From NCBI RefSeq assembly GCF_004365875.1, contig NZ_SODF01000002.1:1-64000 (forward strand): a stretch of 64,000 nucleotides of DNA, written 5' to 3'. This document shows, one piece after another, positions 8,167 to 16,662 of the stretch; within the stretch, counting starts at the first letter, position 1, and the number at the start of each line of letters is the position of its first letter. The notes below the pieces were generated by a model. The model saw nothing but the letters and a program-made list of their open reading frames with translations. It was not told where the DNA came from and ran no database searches. Position numbers and translations under genes: made by a program. The DNA is from Kribbella kalugense (GTDB lineage Bacteria > Actinomycetota > Actinomycetes > Propionibacteriales > Kribbellaceae).

Positions 8167-9158
8167 AACGTCTTCTGCAGCTCTTTGACCGGCATCTTCA
8201 GCTCGGCCAGCAGGTCAAGGTCGGCAGTCGCCGGGCGGCCCAGGGTGGTCAGGTAGTTGCCGACGATGACCGCGTTGATCCCGCCGAGCAGGCCTTCCCG
8301 CGTACCCAGGTCGCCAAGGGTCAGCTCGCGGCCACCGGCGTACCGCAGGACGGTGCGCGGCATCGCCAGCCGGAACGCGGCGATGGTCCGCAGGGCGTCC
8401 TTGCCGTCCATGACCTCGAGGTCGCCGAACGGCGTTCCCGGCCGCGGGTTCAGGAAGTTCAGCGGGACCTCGTGTGGCTCGAGCTCGGCCAGCTGTGCGG
8501 CGAGCTCGGCGCGCTGCTCGAGCGACTCGCCCATCCCGACCAGACCGCCGCAGCACAGCTCCATACCGGACTCGCGCACCATCACGCAGGTCTCCCAACG
8601 CTCCTCGAAGGAGTGCGTGGTGACGACGTCGCCGAAGTACGAGCGGGCCGACTCGAGGTTGTGGTTGTACCGGTGCACGCCCCACGACTTGAGCTCGTCG
8701 ACCTGCTCCTGGGTGAGCATGCCGAGCGAGCAGGCGATGTTGATCTCGACCTCGGCGTTGATCGCCTCGATGCCGGCCTTCACCTGGCTCATCAGCCGCT
8801 GGTCCGGCCCGCGGACCGCGGCGACGATGCAGAACTCGGTCGCGCCGGTCTTCGCGGTCTCCTTGGCGGCCTCGACCAGCTCGGGGATGTTCAGCCAGAC
8901 CGACCGGACCGGCGAGGTGAACTGGCCGGACTGGGAGCAGAAGTGACAGTCCTCCGGGCAGCCGCCGGTCTTGAGCGAGATGATCCCCTCGACCTCGACC
9001 TCCTCGCCGCACCACTTCACCCGGACGTCGTGTGCGAGTGCGAGCAATTCCGGCAACTGGTCGTCCGGCGTGCGAAGTACCTCTGCCAATTGTTCCTGGC
9101 TCAGCCCGGTGCCCTGCTCCAGAACCTGCTCACGTGCCACGTCCAGGATTGCGCTCAT
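8163..9158 (-). CDS. bioB: Biotin synthase
   Basis: BioB is a radical SAM enzyme that inserts sulfur into dethiobiotin. It is 331 aa. The SAM [4Fe-4S] ligands are C67, C71 and C74 in [11 protein letters not shown]. Further family marks are [19 protein letters not shown] and RYAGGRE, which carries the arginine that helps hold the second cluster. It heads an operon bioB-bsaP-miaA-like, separate from bioA-F-D, although both run the same way. The 576 bases upstream are the hairpin-rich gap described separately. Confidence 0.95.
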   Translation of the reverse strand: MSAILDVAREQVLEQGTGLSQEQLAEVLRTPDDQLPELLALAHDVRVKWCGEEVEVEGIISLKTGGCPEDCHFCSQSGQFTSPVRSVWLNIPELVEAAKETAKTGATEFCIVAAVRGPDQRLMSQVKAGIEAINAEVEINIACSLGMLTQEQVDELKSWGVHRYNHNLESARSYFGDVVTTHSFEERWETCVMVRESGMELCCGGLVGMGESLEQRAELAAQLAELEPHEVPLNFLNPRPGTPFGDLEVMDGKDALRTIAAFRLAMPRTVLRYAGGRELTLGDLGTREGLLGGINAVIVGNYLTTLGRPATADLDLLAELKMPVKELQKTL

Positions 9159-9480
9159 GGTTCTCCTGCCTCATCAGAACGGTCGGCTCACAGTAGGACA
9201 GGTAGGTACGGCGGCACTGCGGTGGGCGTCACGTGGAACAGATCGAGCCGTGGTGCCTCACGACCACTCTCCGCACTCCCCGGGAAAGTTTCTGGACTTT
9301 TCTGGAGAACCTCGTAACCCCCCGTAGATGGGCTCGTTGATGTGTACGAAGGCGGTTACCGCAAGGAAGACCGCCACCTGATTACCAGGAGCTACAAATG
9401 CTGATCATTACGATCAGCACGCAGAGTGGTCACAAGGACACTGGCCCCCGGAAATCGGATGTAAGGTAGTCACCAAGAGC

Positions 9481-9510
9481 TCGGGTCGCCAGCTATGGCT
9501 GGTGACCCGA
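9481..9510. other. Stem-loop, 13 bp
   Basis: Arms at 9481-9493 and 9498-9510 pair over 13 positions (one G-T on the plus-strand RNA) around the loop TATG. There is no T-run after it on either strand, so it is not a standard terminator. It may be an RNA structure in the leader of bioB or part of a small RNA. Confidence 0.5.
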
Positions 9511-9546
9511 TCCCAAGCGCCGGGCGCCTCACCCCGGCTTGAGTGG

Positions 9547-9588
9547 GTCCCTCGGGAAACGATTTGGGCGGAAACGTTCCCGAGGGAC
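9547..9588. terminator. Stem-loop terminator candidate, 12 bp
   Basis: GTCCCTCGGGAA (9547-9558) pairs perfectly with TTCCCGAGGGAC (9577-9588) around an 18-base loop. The plus strand continues into a T-rich stretch (CCCTTTTCC). It could end plus-strand transcription of the gap, or act as a second barrier to read-through from the GMC oxidase operon towards bioB. Confidence 0.55.
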
Positions 9589-9615
9589 CTGCTCCCTTTT
9601 CCAGACCTTTTCACT

Positions 9616-9644
9616 AAGCCTCAGCAAACTTACTGCTGAGGCTT
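9616..9644. terminator. Intrinsic terminator downstream of the GMC oxidase gene
   Basis: AAGCCTCAGCA (9616-9626) pairs perfectly with TGCTGAGGCTT (9634-9644), an 11-bp stem with a 7-base loop. Because the arms start with AA and end with TT, a U-tract forms on either strand. It lies 90 bases past the stop at 9735 and would terminate the minus-strand gabD2-GMC operon. Confidence 0.65.
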
Positions 9645-9734
9645 ATTCATTTCCCCAGCCACTTCATTTCCCCGGCCGCGCATTCTTCCGGCGCGCTTTC
9701 GGGATGCTTTCGGGATGCGGAGATCGCGAATGCG

Positions 9735-11435
9735 TTACGACTCCGTCACAGACTGTTTCGGGAAGATCGGAAGCCGAAGAGCGCCAGGTGCATCGGCGGG
9801 TACGACGGGATGTGCGGGCTTCACCGGTTGCACCCGCTGGTACGCCGATCCGACCGCCGGCCGCGGGTCGTCCCCGCCCTTGTTCGGCCAGAACGACAGC
9901 GCCCGCTCGGCCTGAGCTGTGATCGTCAGCGACGGGTTGACGCCCAGGTTGGCCGAGATCGTCGACCCGTCGACGATGTGCAGGCCGTCGTACCCGTAGA
10001 CGCGGTGGTACGGATCCACGACGCCCGACGACGGCGAGTCGCCGATCGCGCAGCCGCCGATGAAGTGCGCGGTCATCGGCACGTTGAACGGCTCCCCGAT
10101 CGTGCCGCCCGGGGTCCCGTTCATCAGCTTCGCCATCCGCCGGACCACCTGGTTCGCGACCGGGATCCAGGACGGGTTCGGCGCGCCGTGCCCCTGCTTC
10201 GAGGTGAGCTTCCACCGGCCGAGCCGGTCCCGCTTGCCGAACGTGGTGATCGAGTTGTCCGCGGTCTGCATCACCAGCGCGATCACGGTCCGCTCGGACC
10301 AGTGCTTCAGGTCGTACAGCCGGCGGATGTTCTTCCGTTGTACGCCGAGCTCGCGCAACCAGGTCCGCCAGCGCGGCTTGTCCCCGTCGCCGTCGGTCAG
10401 CACGGTCTGCAGCAGCGACATCACGTTGCTGCCCTTGCCGTACCGGACCGGCTCGATGTGGGTGATGTCGTCGGGATGGAACGACGACGTGATCGCGACC
10501 CCGCGGCTGTAGTCGACATCCCGATCGCGAGAGATCGCGCCGAGCAACGACTCCGAGTTGGTCCGGGTCAGCACCCCGAGCCGGTCGGACAGTCGCGGCA
10601 GCTTGCCCTCGTCCCGGAGCCGGTGCAGGAGTTTCGCCGTACCCAATGCCGAGGCCGCGAAGATCACCTGCTGCGCGGTGAATCGACGGGTCAGCTTGCG
10701 GTTGGACGTACGCACGGTGTCCACGGCGTACCCACCGTCGGCCAGCGGCTCGACGGAGGTCACCGTGGTCAGCGAGTAGACCTCTGCGCCGGACTTCTCG
10801 GCCAGGTAGAGGTAGTTCTTCGTCAGCGTGTTCTTCGCGTTGTGACGGCAGCCGGTCATGCACTCGCCGCAGTCGATACACCCGGTACGACGCGGTCCGG
10901 CGCCACCGAAGTACGGGTCGTCGACCTCCACGCCCGGCTTGCCGAAGAAGACCCCGACCGGCGTCGGATGGAACGTGTCCCCCACGCCCATGTCGTCGGC
11001 GACCTGCTTCATCACCTTGTCGGCCGGCGTGAAGCCCGGGTACGTCGTGACGCCGAGCATCCGCTTCGCCTGGTCGTAGTACGGCGCCAGCTCGGACTTC
11101 CAGTCGGTGATGTGCGCCCACTGCTGGTCGGTGTAGAACGCGGGCAGCGGTTCGTAGAGCGTGTTCGCGTAGACCAGGCTGCCGCCGCCGACTCCGGCGC
11201 CGGACAGGATGATCACGTCGCGCAGCGCACTGATCCGCTGGATGCCGTACATCCCGAGCTTCGGCGCGAACAGAAACCGCTTGGTGTCCCACGAGTTCTT
11301 CGCGAACGTCGAGTCCTCGAATCGCACGCCGGCTTCGAGTACGGCGACCCGGTAGCCCTTCTCGGTCAGCCGCAACGCGCTGACGGACCCGCCGAAGCCG
11401 GATCCGACGATGACGACGTCGTAATCGAAACTCAC
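9735..11435 (-). CDS. ChoD-like GMC-family oxidoreductase
   Basis: A 566-aa FAD enzyme. The N-terminal Rossmann motif is VIVGSGFGGS (8-17), followed by GAGVGGGSLVYAN (79-91). A cysteine cluster (C186, C189, C192, C196 in TGCIDCGECMTGCRHNAKN) matches the mycobacterial ChoD-type branch and looks able to hold an iron-sulfur cluster. The C-terminus has the GMC active-site style GGCAIG and VDGSTISANLGVNPSLTI. The GTG start overlaps the dehydrogenase stop (GTGA), so the two are coupled. Annotation as cholesterol oxidase would be too precise; the substrate is an alcohol of unknown type, and the aldehyde made could feed the partner dehydrogenase. Confidence 0.85.
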   Translation of the reverse strand: MSFDYDVVIVGSGFGGSVSALRLTEKGYRVAVLEAGVRFEDSTFAKNSWDTKRFLFAPKLGMYGIQRISALRDVIILSGAGVGGGSLVYANTLYEPLPAFYTDQQWAHITDWKSELAPYYDQAKRMLGVTTYPGFTPADKVMKQVADDMGVGDTFHPTPVGVFFGKPGVEVDDPYFGGAGPRRTGCIDCGECMTGCRHNAKNTLTKNYLYLAEKSGAEVYSLTTVTSVEPLADGGYAVDTVRTSNRKLTRRFTAQQVIFAASALGTAKLLHRLRDEGKLPRLSDRLGVLTRTNSESLLGAISRDRDVDYSRGVAITSSFHPDDITHIEPVRYGKGSNVMSLLQTVLTDGDGDKPRWRTWLRELGVQRKNIRRLYDLKHWSERTVIALVMQTADNSITTFGKRDRLGRWKLTSKQGHGAPNPSWIPVANQVVRRMAKLMNGTPGGTIGEPFNVPMTAHFIGGCAIGDSPSSGVVDPYHRVYGYDGLHIVDGSTISANLGVNPSLTITAQAERALSFWPNKGGDDPRPAVGSAYQRVQPVKPAHPVVPADAPGALRLPIFPKQSVTES

Positions 11436-13024
11436 GGCCGGCCGATCTTCTTCAGCACGCGCAGTGCGCCCGTCATCAACTCGGCGAACTTCTCGTCGGA
11501 CAGGCCGTGCGATGCCGCGATCGGGATCAGCCTCTGGGTGGCGATCGCCTGCGGTTCGACGTACCGGCGGATGCCTTCGACGCCTTGCCGGCGGCCGAGG
11601 CCGGACGACCGCATGCCGCCCATCGGGGTGTCGATCGATCCGAAGGTCGCGCCGTACCCCTCGTTGACGTTGACCGTGCCGGCCATCAGCTGGGCGGCGA
11701 CCGCGCGGCCGCGGCGACCGTCGCGGGACCAGACGCTCGCGTTCAGGCCGTACTCGCCTTCGTTCGCGCGCTGGATCGCCTCCGACTCGTCGGAGAACCG
11801 GTAGATCGAGACGACCGGCCCGAAGGTCTCGTTGTCGAAGCACTCCATCGCGGGCGTGACGCCGGACAATACGGTCGGCTCGTAGAACAGTGGACCGATG
11901 TCCGGTCGCGGCTTCCCACCTGCGAGCACGGTCGCGCCCTGCGAGCGGGCGTCCTCGACGTGCCGGGTGACCGTCTCCAGTTGTGCCTTCGAGATCAGCG
12001 AGCCCATGTCGACGTCCCAGCCGGTGCCCGCCGACAGCCGGATCTTCTTCACCCGGTCCACGAACGCGGTCACGAAGGCGTCGTACACCTGGTCGGCGAC
12101 GTACAGCCGCTCCATCGAGACGCAGAGCTGGCCGGCGTTCGCGAAGCACGCGCGGATGGCACCCTCGGCGGCACGGTTGATGTCGGCGTCGCGCAGTACC
12201 AGCATCGGGTTCTTGCCGCCGAGCTCGAGGCTGCAGCCGATCAGCCGCTCACCGCACTGTTTCGCAACCAGCCGACCGGTCCTGGTCGAGCCGGTGAAGC
12301 AGATGTAGTCGGCGTTCTGGATCAGCGCGCCGCCGACGGTCGGGCCGTCACCGTTCACCGCGAGCCATGCGTCCCGCGGAAGACCGGCCTCGTACAGCAG
12401 CTCGATCGCGCGGAGTGCGGTCAGCGGGGTCTGGCTGTCCGGTTTGTGTACGACGGTGTTGCCGGCCAGGATCGCGGGCAGGCCGTCGGAGATCGCCATC
12501 GTCAGCGGGTAGTTCCACGGCGAGATGATGCCGACGACACCCTTCGGCACGAACCGCTCCTCGGCCCGGGTGAGCACCGGGAAGATGCCGAGCTTGCGCT
12601 GCGGCTCGAGCAGTTCCTGAGCCTTGCGACCGTAGTACCGCGCGGTCAGGGCAACATGCGCGAGCTCCTCGAAGGCCTGCTTCCGCGCCTTGCCGGACTC
12701 GCGGATGATCAGGTCGACCAGCTCGTGCCGGTGGTCGAGGACCAGGTCGTGGTACCGCAACAGGATCGCGGCGCGCTCGGCGAGCGGCACCCGACGCCAG
12801 GTCTGCTGCGTCTTCCGCGCGACCCGAACCGCCCTGATCACGTCGTCCTCGCTGGACACCGGCAGGTCCGCGATCGGCTGCCCGGTCGCCGGCGCGTACG
12901 ACGTCCTGGTGCCGGCCGTCGCCCGCAGCAGCCCCGACAACCGGCGGATGACCGTCTGATCGGTCGCGTACGACGCGGTCGGATCCAGCTCAGGATCCGC
13001 AGGAATCGACGTCTGCTCACTCAT
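11432..13024 (-). CDS. Succinate-semialdehyde dehydrogenase (GabD2-type aldehyde dehydrogenase)
   Basis: An NAD(P)-dependent aldehyde dehydrogenase of 530 aa. Catalytic Cys301 is in NAGQLCVSMERL, general-base Glu267 in SLELGGKNP, and the cofactor region is FTGSTRTG (243-250). ISPWNYPL (168-175) is the oxyanion asparagine motif. Overall it resembles the actinobacterial GabD2 branch, including a C-terminal extension after the ALDH core. AGGGAG sits directly against the ATG, unusually close for a ribosome binding site. It is first of two coupled genes with the GMC oxidase; sharing an operon suggests alcohol-to-acid oxidation in two steps, so the succinate-semialdehyde label may not be the true substrate. 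Confidence 0.82.
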   Translation of the reverse strand: MSEQTSIPADPELDPTASYATDQTVIRRLSGLLRATAGTRTSYAPATGQPIADLPVSSEDDVIRAVRVARKTQQTWRRVPLAERAAILLRYHDLVLDHRHELVDLIIRESGKARKQAFEELAHVALTARYYGRKAQELLEPQRKLGIFPVLTRAEERFVPKGVVGIISPWNYPLTMAISDGLPAILAGNTVVHKPDSQTPLTALRAIELLYEAGLPRDAWLAVNGDGPTVGGALIQNADYICFTGSTRTGRLVAKQCGERLIGCSLELGGKNPMLVLRDADINRAAEGAIRACFANAGQLCVSMERLYVADQVYDAFVTAFVDRVKKIRLSAGTGWDVDMGSLISKAQLETVTRHVEDARSQGATVLAGGKPRPDIGPLFYEPTVLSGVTPAMECFDNETFGPVVSIYRFSDESEAIQRANEGEYGLNASVWSRDGRRGRAVAAQLMAGTVNVNEGYGATFGSIDTPMGGMRSSGLGRRQGVEGIRRYVEPQAIATQRLIPIAASHGLSDEKFAELMTGALRVLKKIGRP

Positions 13025-13116
13025 CTCCCTAGGCTACCTGCCGGTAATCGACAGTGTCAGTATCAGATCGCCATTAAGCTGAGCCGCTGGAACCGGTGAA
13101 GGGGTGGAACGTCAAG

Positions 13117-14568
13117 ATGGTGGACAGCGGGGGGCTTTGGACGCCTCCTGAGGACGAGCTCGGCGAGGCGCTGCAGACAGCCCAGGTGCTGATCGAGGAG
13201 GGCCGGGCCGACGAGGCCGGGCCGTACCAGCAGCGGGTCATCGAGCTGGCCAGGGAGCGGGCCGAAGGGCACCCGAACCACTACGAGGCCAAGCACCTGA
13301 TGGCCGCGACGCAGTACGAGCTGGCCGGCTCGCTGAACGCGTCGAACCGGCACGAGGAGGCGCTGGCCGCGCTGCACGAGGCCCAACTCGGCTACACCGA
13401 GCTCCAGGACGCCGGCGTACTCGACGCCACCTCCTTCCTGGCCGACGTCCGGGCCCGGCGCGCGATGACTCAGGCCCACCGCGGTCACGGCGCCACCGCC
13501 GTACTGGAGATGGACGGCGCGGTGATCGCGTACGGCCAGCTCGTCGGCGGCGAGGAAGGCCTGAAGCACCAGCCCGACTTCGCCCGGGTGCTCGCGATGA
13601 ACGCGCTCATCCTCCGCCGGTACGGCGATCCCGCGCTGGCGGTCGCCTCCGCGGACGCGGCGACCCAGCTGTTCCTGCAGCTCGCCGACCAGATCAACGA
13701 GAGCCCCCAATCGCTGTCGTACGCGCGCTATCTATGTACGGCGACCGCCGTATCGGCCGACGTACACGCGGCCGAGGGGCGACTCGACCTCGCACTCGAG
13801 GCGGACGAGATCGGGCTGACGACGGCCGACACGCTGGCCGACTCGGACTCGGTCACCGACATGCGCACGCTGGTCGCGGCCCTGACCAGGAAGGGCAAGC
13901 ACCTCGGCATCATCGGCCGGATGATGGAGAGCGAGTCCTGCCTGCGGACGGCGACCGACACGGACCCCGAGACCGCGGCCCGGGTGATCGAGGAGCTGGA
14001 TCGCGGGCTACCGCTCACGCTGGTCTCGGCGCTGGAGAACGCGGAGATCAAGCTCGGGCCGTTCGAGCAGTACTACCGGTTGCTGGCGTTGAGCGAGCCC
14101 GCTCCGGGGATGACTCTTGCGACCGTGTCCGGCCGCACGGACCCGGAGTCGGCCGCCGTACGCGCGACCGAGCTGGCCGAGTTGGTCAAGCCGCTGCTGA
14201 TGCAGGACGCGGACTCGGCGCTGACGCTCGGGCTCGAGGCGCACTACCTGTTCGCGATCTCGTCCGAGCGTGAGTCGCACCGGATGCGGTACGAGACCAG
14301 CACGTACGTACCAATCTGGGCGCAGCTCCTGCTCGATGTCTCCGAGGCGTACTACCAGGCCGGCCGGACCGAGATCGCACTCGACCTCGGCGGTTGGTGC
14401 GCAGAGGTCGCGACCGCGTTGATCCCGTTCACCGACGACAACGAGGTGATGAAGGACCTGGCCGGCGCCTGCTACCGCCACCACGGCAACCTGCTGGCCG
14501 CGACCGGCGACCTGGCCGCCTCACACCACGCCCACGAGGCCGCCCAGCAACTCCAGCTCGGTCGGTAA
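13117..14568 (+). CDS. TPR-like helical repeat protein of unknown function
   Basis: A 483-aa soluble protein made mostly of Ala/Leu-rich antiparallel helices. Several stretches follow the tetratricopeptide pattern, for example ALAALHEAQLGYTEL, LALEADEIGLTTAD and GDLAASHHAHEAAQQ near the C-terminus. There is no signal peptide or membrane span. A GTG 21 bases upstream is an alternative start; neither has a strong ribosome binding site. It is divergent from the GabD2-type gene across about 90 bases. Such repeats usually bind other proteins; no partner is evident nearby. Confidence 0.75.
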   Translation: MVDSGGLWTPPEDELGEALQTAQVLIEEGRADEAGPYQQRVIELARERAEGHPNHYEAKHLMAATQYELAGSLNASNRHEEALAALHEAQLGYTELQDAGVLDATSFLADVRARRAMTQAHRGHGATAVLEMDGAVIAYGQLVGGEEGLKHQPDFARVLAMNALILRRYGDPALAVASADAATQLFLQLADQINESPQSLSYARYLCTATAVSADVHAAEGRLDLALEADEIGLTTADTLADSDSVTDMRTLVAALTRKGKHLGIIGRMMESESCLRTATDTDPETAARVIEELDRGLPLTLVSALENAEIKLGPFEQYYRLLALSEPAPGMTLATVSGRTDPESAAVRATELAELVKPLLMQDADSALTLGLEAHYLFAISSERESHRMRYETSTYVPIWAQLLLDVSEAYYQAGRTEIALDLGGWCAEVATALIPFTDDNEVMKDLAGACYRHHGNLLAATGDLAASHHAHEAAQQLQLGR

Positions 14569-14627
14569 CCCGGAGGTAATTGACCCGCCCTCTCCGCAGG
14601 TGGACGCTGACGCTGAGAGGGGGAGTC

Positions 14628-15536
14628 ATGGATGTGGTGGAACTGCACAACCGCACGGTGAAGGCCTTCGCGGAGCTGGTCGCCGGGGTGCGAGCCGATC
14701 AGTGGTCGGCGCCGACGCCGTGCTCGGACTGGGATGTCCGGGCGCTGGTGAACCATGTCGTCGGCGAGGAGCGCTGGGCCGTGCCGCTGATGGCCGGCAA
14801 GACGATCGCCGAGGTCGGCGACACACTCGACGGTGACCTGCTCGGGGACGATCCGGTGGCGACAGCAACGTTCGCGGCCCGCGAGGCCGACGTGGCAGCG
14901 GCCGCCGCGATCGACAAGGTGCACCTGTCGTACGGCGACGAGGATCCGCACGAGTACCTGCGCCAGCTCGCCGCGGACCATCTGATCCACGGGTGGGACC
15001 TGGCGGTGGCGATTGGCGTACCGCCGCGGATGGACGCAGCGCTCGTCGACGAGGTCGGCACCTGGTTCGCGGACCGGGAACAGATCTATCGCTCGGCCGG
15101 GATGATCGGGGAGCACCTGCAAGGGTTCACCGATCCGGCCGAGGCGTTGCTCGCCGCGTCCGGGCGCGATCCGCGCTGGAGTCCGGCGCTGTCGGTGCTG
15201 GACCGCTTCGGTACGGCGATGGACCAGGGCGACCTGGACTTGGCGATGACGTTCGTTGCCGACGACGTGGTGTTCGAGTCGACGTCACCCGCACCGGACG
15301 GTCAGCGCTTCGAAGGCGCCGCCGCGGTCCGGGCCGAGTGGGCGAAGCTGTTCGCCGAGACCACCGAGCCGCACTTCGAGACCGAGGAGACCGTGGTGCT
15401 CGGCGACCGGGCGATGGTGCGGTGGCGGTACTCGTGGCGTGAGCCGTCGGGCGACCGCGGGCACGTCCGCGGCGTCGACGTACTGCGTCTGCGCGACGGC
15501 AAGATCGCGGAGTCGCTGGCCTACGTGAAGGGCTAG
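14628..15536 (+). CDS. DinB/maleylpyruvate-isomerase-like protein fused to a SnoaL-like domain
   Basis: This 302-aa protein has two domains. Residues 1 to about 185 look like the mycothiol-dependent isomerase/DinB-type bundle seen in actinobacteria (WSAPTPCSDWDVRALVNHVVGEERW, in two parts, then DHLIHGWDLAVAIG), with histidines placed for a metal site. Residues from about 195 to the end resemble a SnoaL-like NTF2 fold (DQGDLDLAMTFVADDVVFES; RGVDVLRLRDGKIAES). GAGGGGGAG sits just before the ATG. Its stop overlaps that of the convergent next gene through CTAG. The substrate is unknown; detoxification or polyketide-like ring chemistry would fit. Confidence 0.75.
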   Translation: MDVVELHNRTVKAFAELVAGVRADQWSAPTPCSDWDVRALVNHVVGEERWAVPLMAGKTIAEVGDTLDGDLLGDDPVATATFAAREADVAAAAAIDKVHLSYGDEDPHEYLRQLAADHLIHGWDLAVAIGVPPRMDAALVDEVGTWFADREQIYRSAGMIGEHLQGFTDPAEALLAASGRDPRWSPALSVLDRFGTAMDQGDLDLAMTFVADDVVFESTSPAPDGQRFEGAAAVRAEWAKLFAETTEPHFETEETVVLGDRAMVRWRYSWREPSGDRGHVRGVDVLRLRDGKIAESLAYVKG

Positions 15537-15937
15537 AGATCCTGGGCCTCGGCGCGGAGTGCGCCGACGAAGAGGCCGGCTTCGACTTCGGTCATGCCGG
15601 TCTCGGAGACGACCAGCGCCGTCGCCTGGTGAAGGTCGCCGGCGGCCTTGAGGGCGCGGGTCCGTTCGGCCAGGTTGGTGCCGGGCCGACGAACCAGCGG
15701 CGTACCCGTAGTGGGTGCCACGTAGCGGCCGAGCCGGATGTCGTCGACCAGCTCCCTCGACTGTTTCAGGTCAAGTCCGGTGCGGTCATGGATGAGTTTG
15801 ACCGCGAACACGACCTTCTTGGTGGTGATCAGGAACCGCACCTGATCCACGTCGTCCGGGGACAGTCGCTCCCTCGCCGCGGCGAGGGCAACATTGTCCG
15901 TGTCCTGGCTGCTGCTCCGTCGGCTGAACAATCCCAT
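15533..15937 (-). CDS. Protein with a ribosomal L7/L12-like domain
   Basis: A 134-aa protein. Residues about 38-70 (KKVVFAVKLIHDRTGLDL then KQSRELVDDI) closely follow the C-terminal domain of ribosomal protein bL12, the part that touches translation GTPases. It lacks the bL12 N-terminal dimerisation region and hinge. After the domain comes a helical segment (LAERTRALKAAGDLHQATAL) not found in bL12. It is therefore not the ribosomal protein but a free-standing relative. It may bind translation factors or act as a small regulator; function unknown. Confidence 0.7.
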   Translation of the reverse strand: MGLFSRRSSSQDTDNVALAAARERLSPDDVDQVRFLITTKKVVFAVKLIHDRTGLDLKQSRELVDDIRLGRYVAPTTGTPLVRRPGTNLAERTRALKAAGDLHQATALVVSETGMTEVEAGLFVGALRAEAQDL

Positions 15938-15956
15938 GCCGCAATCCTTCCAGAAC

Positions 15957-16586
15957 TCACCAAGCCGTGCGGCCCGTGATCAAACCCGGCTTGTCAGCGG
16001 ACGGCCAAGCACGCAGGGCCGCGGCTCCGATGTGTTCGAGATCCTTCCGGGCCGCTCCGTCGCGGGCCTGGGCGGACATGCCTTGGATGACGGCTCCGTA
16101 GAACGACGCGAGGGCGCGGGCGTCGGTGCGGGCGGGGATTTCTCCTGCCTTTGCGGCGGCGGCGATCTTCTTCTCGAGCGCGCGGGCGCCGACGGCACGC
16201 AACTCGCGCAGCTGGGCGGCAACGTCCGCGGATTGCGGGGAGCAGTTGGTGGCCGCGGTGATCAGCAGGCAGCCCGGCGGGCGGTCGGGCCTCGTATATG
16301 CAGCGGCCGCTTCGCGCAGCAGGCGTTCGACGGCGTCGCGGCCGACCGGTTCCTCGTCCAGGGCCTGCTGGGTGAAGGCGCCGTACGTGCGGAGGTAGCG
16401 GTCGACGGCTTCGAAGAACAGGGTGCGCTTGTCGCCGAAGGCCGCGTAGAGGCTGGGCGCGCCGATGCCGAGCTGCTCGGTGAGCAGGGCGATCGACGTG
16501 GCGTCGTACCCGTGTTCCCAGAAGACCGCGATCGCGCGCTCGAGTGCCTCCTCGCGGTCGAACGAGCGGGGACGTCCGGTTCTCAT
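15957..16586 (-). CDS. TetR-family transcriptional repressor
   Basis: A 209-aa repressor. The N-terminal helix-turn-helix is typical (ALERAIAVFWEHGYDATSIA, then LTEQLGIGAPSLYAAFGDK, residues about 14-53), and the C-terminal half is an all-helical ligand-binding domain. It is divergent from the adjacent small monooxygenase gene with 76 bases between the starts, the standard arrangement for a TetR that controls its neighbour and itself. Confidence 0.9.
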   Translation of the reverse strand: MRTGRPRSFDREEALERAIAVFWEHGYDATSIALLTEQLGIGAPSLYAAFGDKRTLFFEAVDRYLRTYGAFTQQALDEEPVGRDAVERLLREAAAAYTRPDRPPGCLLITAATNCSPQSADVAAQLRELRAVGARALEKKIAAAAKAGEIPARTDARALASFYGAVIQGMSAQARDGAARKDLEHIGAAALRAWPSADKPGLITGRTAW

Positions 16587-16662
16587 TCCTCGATTCTATA
16601 GCGATCGATCTAGATGTGGGTTACGGTACAAACCTAGCGATCACTACAGAAATGAGAAAGCC
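16587..16662. promoter_or_regulatory. Divergent promoter region with TAGCGATC direct repeats
   Basis: The octamer TAGCGATC occurs at 16599-16606 and again at 16635-16642, 36 bases apart. The first copy is embedded in an imperfect palindrome around CGATCG. These are the only repeated words in the gap and are candidate TetR binding sites. No promoter boxes could be assigned with confidence. Confidence 0.4.

Larger units (their letters stand above)
9398..9639 (+). pseudogene. Possible small gene with a one-base frameshift after the start
   Basis: GGAG at 9388-9391 is followed 6 bases later by ATG at 9398. Read directly, it gives only 23 residues (MLIITISTQS...). One extra G after the ATG would give MADHYDQHAEWSQGHW and about 80 codons to the TGA at 9637, including tryptophan-rich WLVTR and EWVPRETIWAE stretches. 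Against it: the frame overlaps three hairpins, the stop falls in the terminator stem and GC3 is low. It may be chance, a decayed gene or a sequencing slip. Confidence 0.25.
9159..9734. other. Gene-poor, hairpin-rich gap between bioB and the GMC oxidase
   Basis: This 576-base stretch has lower GC than its surroundings and weaker third-position bias in every frame. It contains four stem-loops: 9399-9419 (8 bp), 9481-9510 (13 bp with one G-T pair), 9547-9588 (12 bp) and 9616-9644 (11 bp). The last two look like transcription terminators. The bioB promoter must lie in the left part (9159-9350), but I could not fix its boxes. A possible small frameshifted gene on the plus strand is listed separately. 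Confidence 0.7.

Noticed and set aside
9414..9614. A 66-codon minus-strand frame
   Set aside because: No ribosome binding site, and it passes through three hairpins with no protein-like motif.
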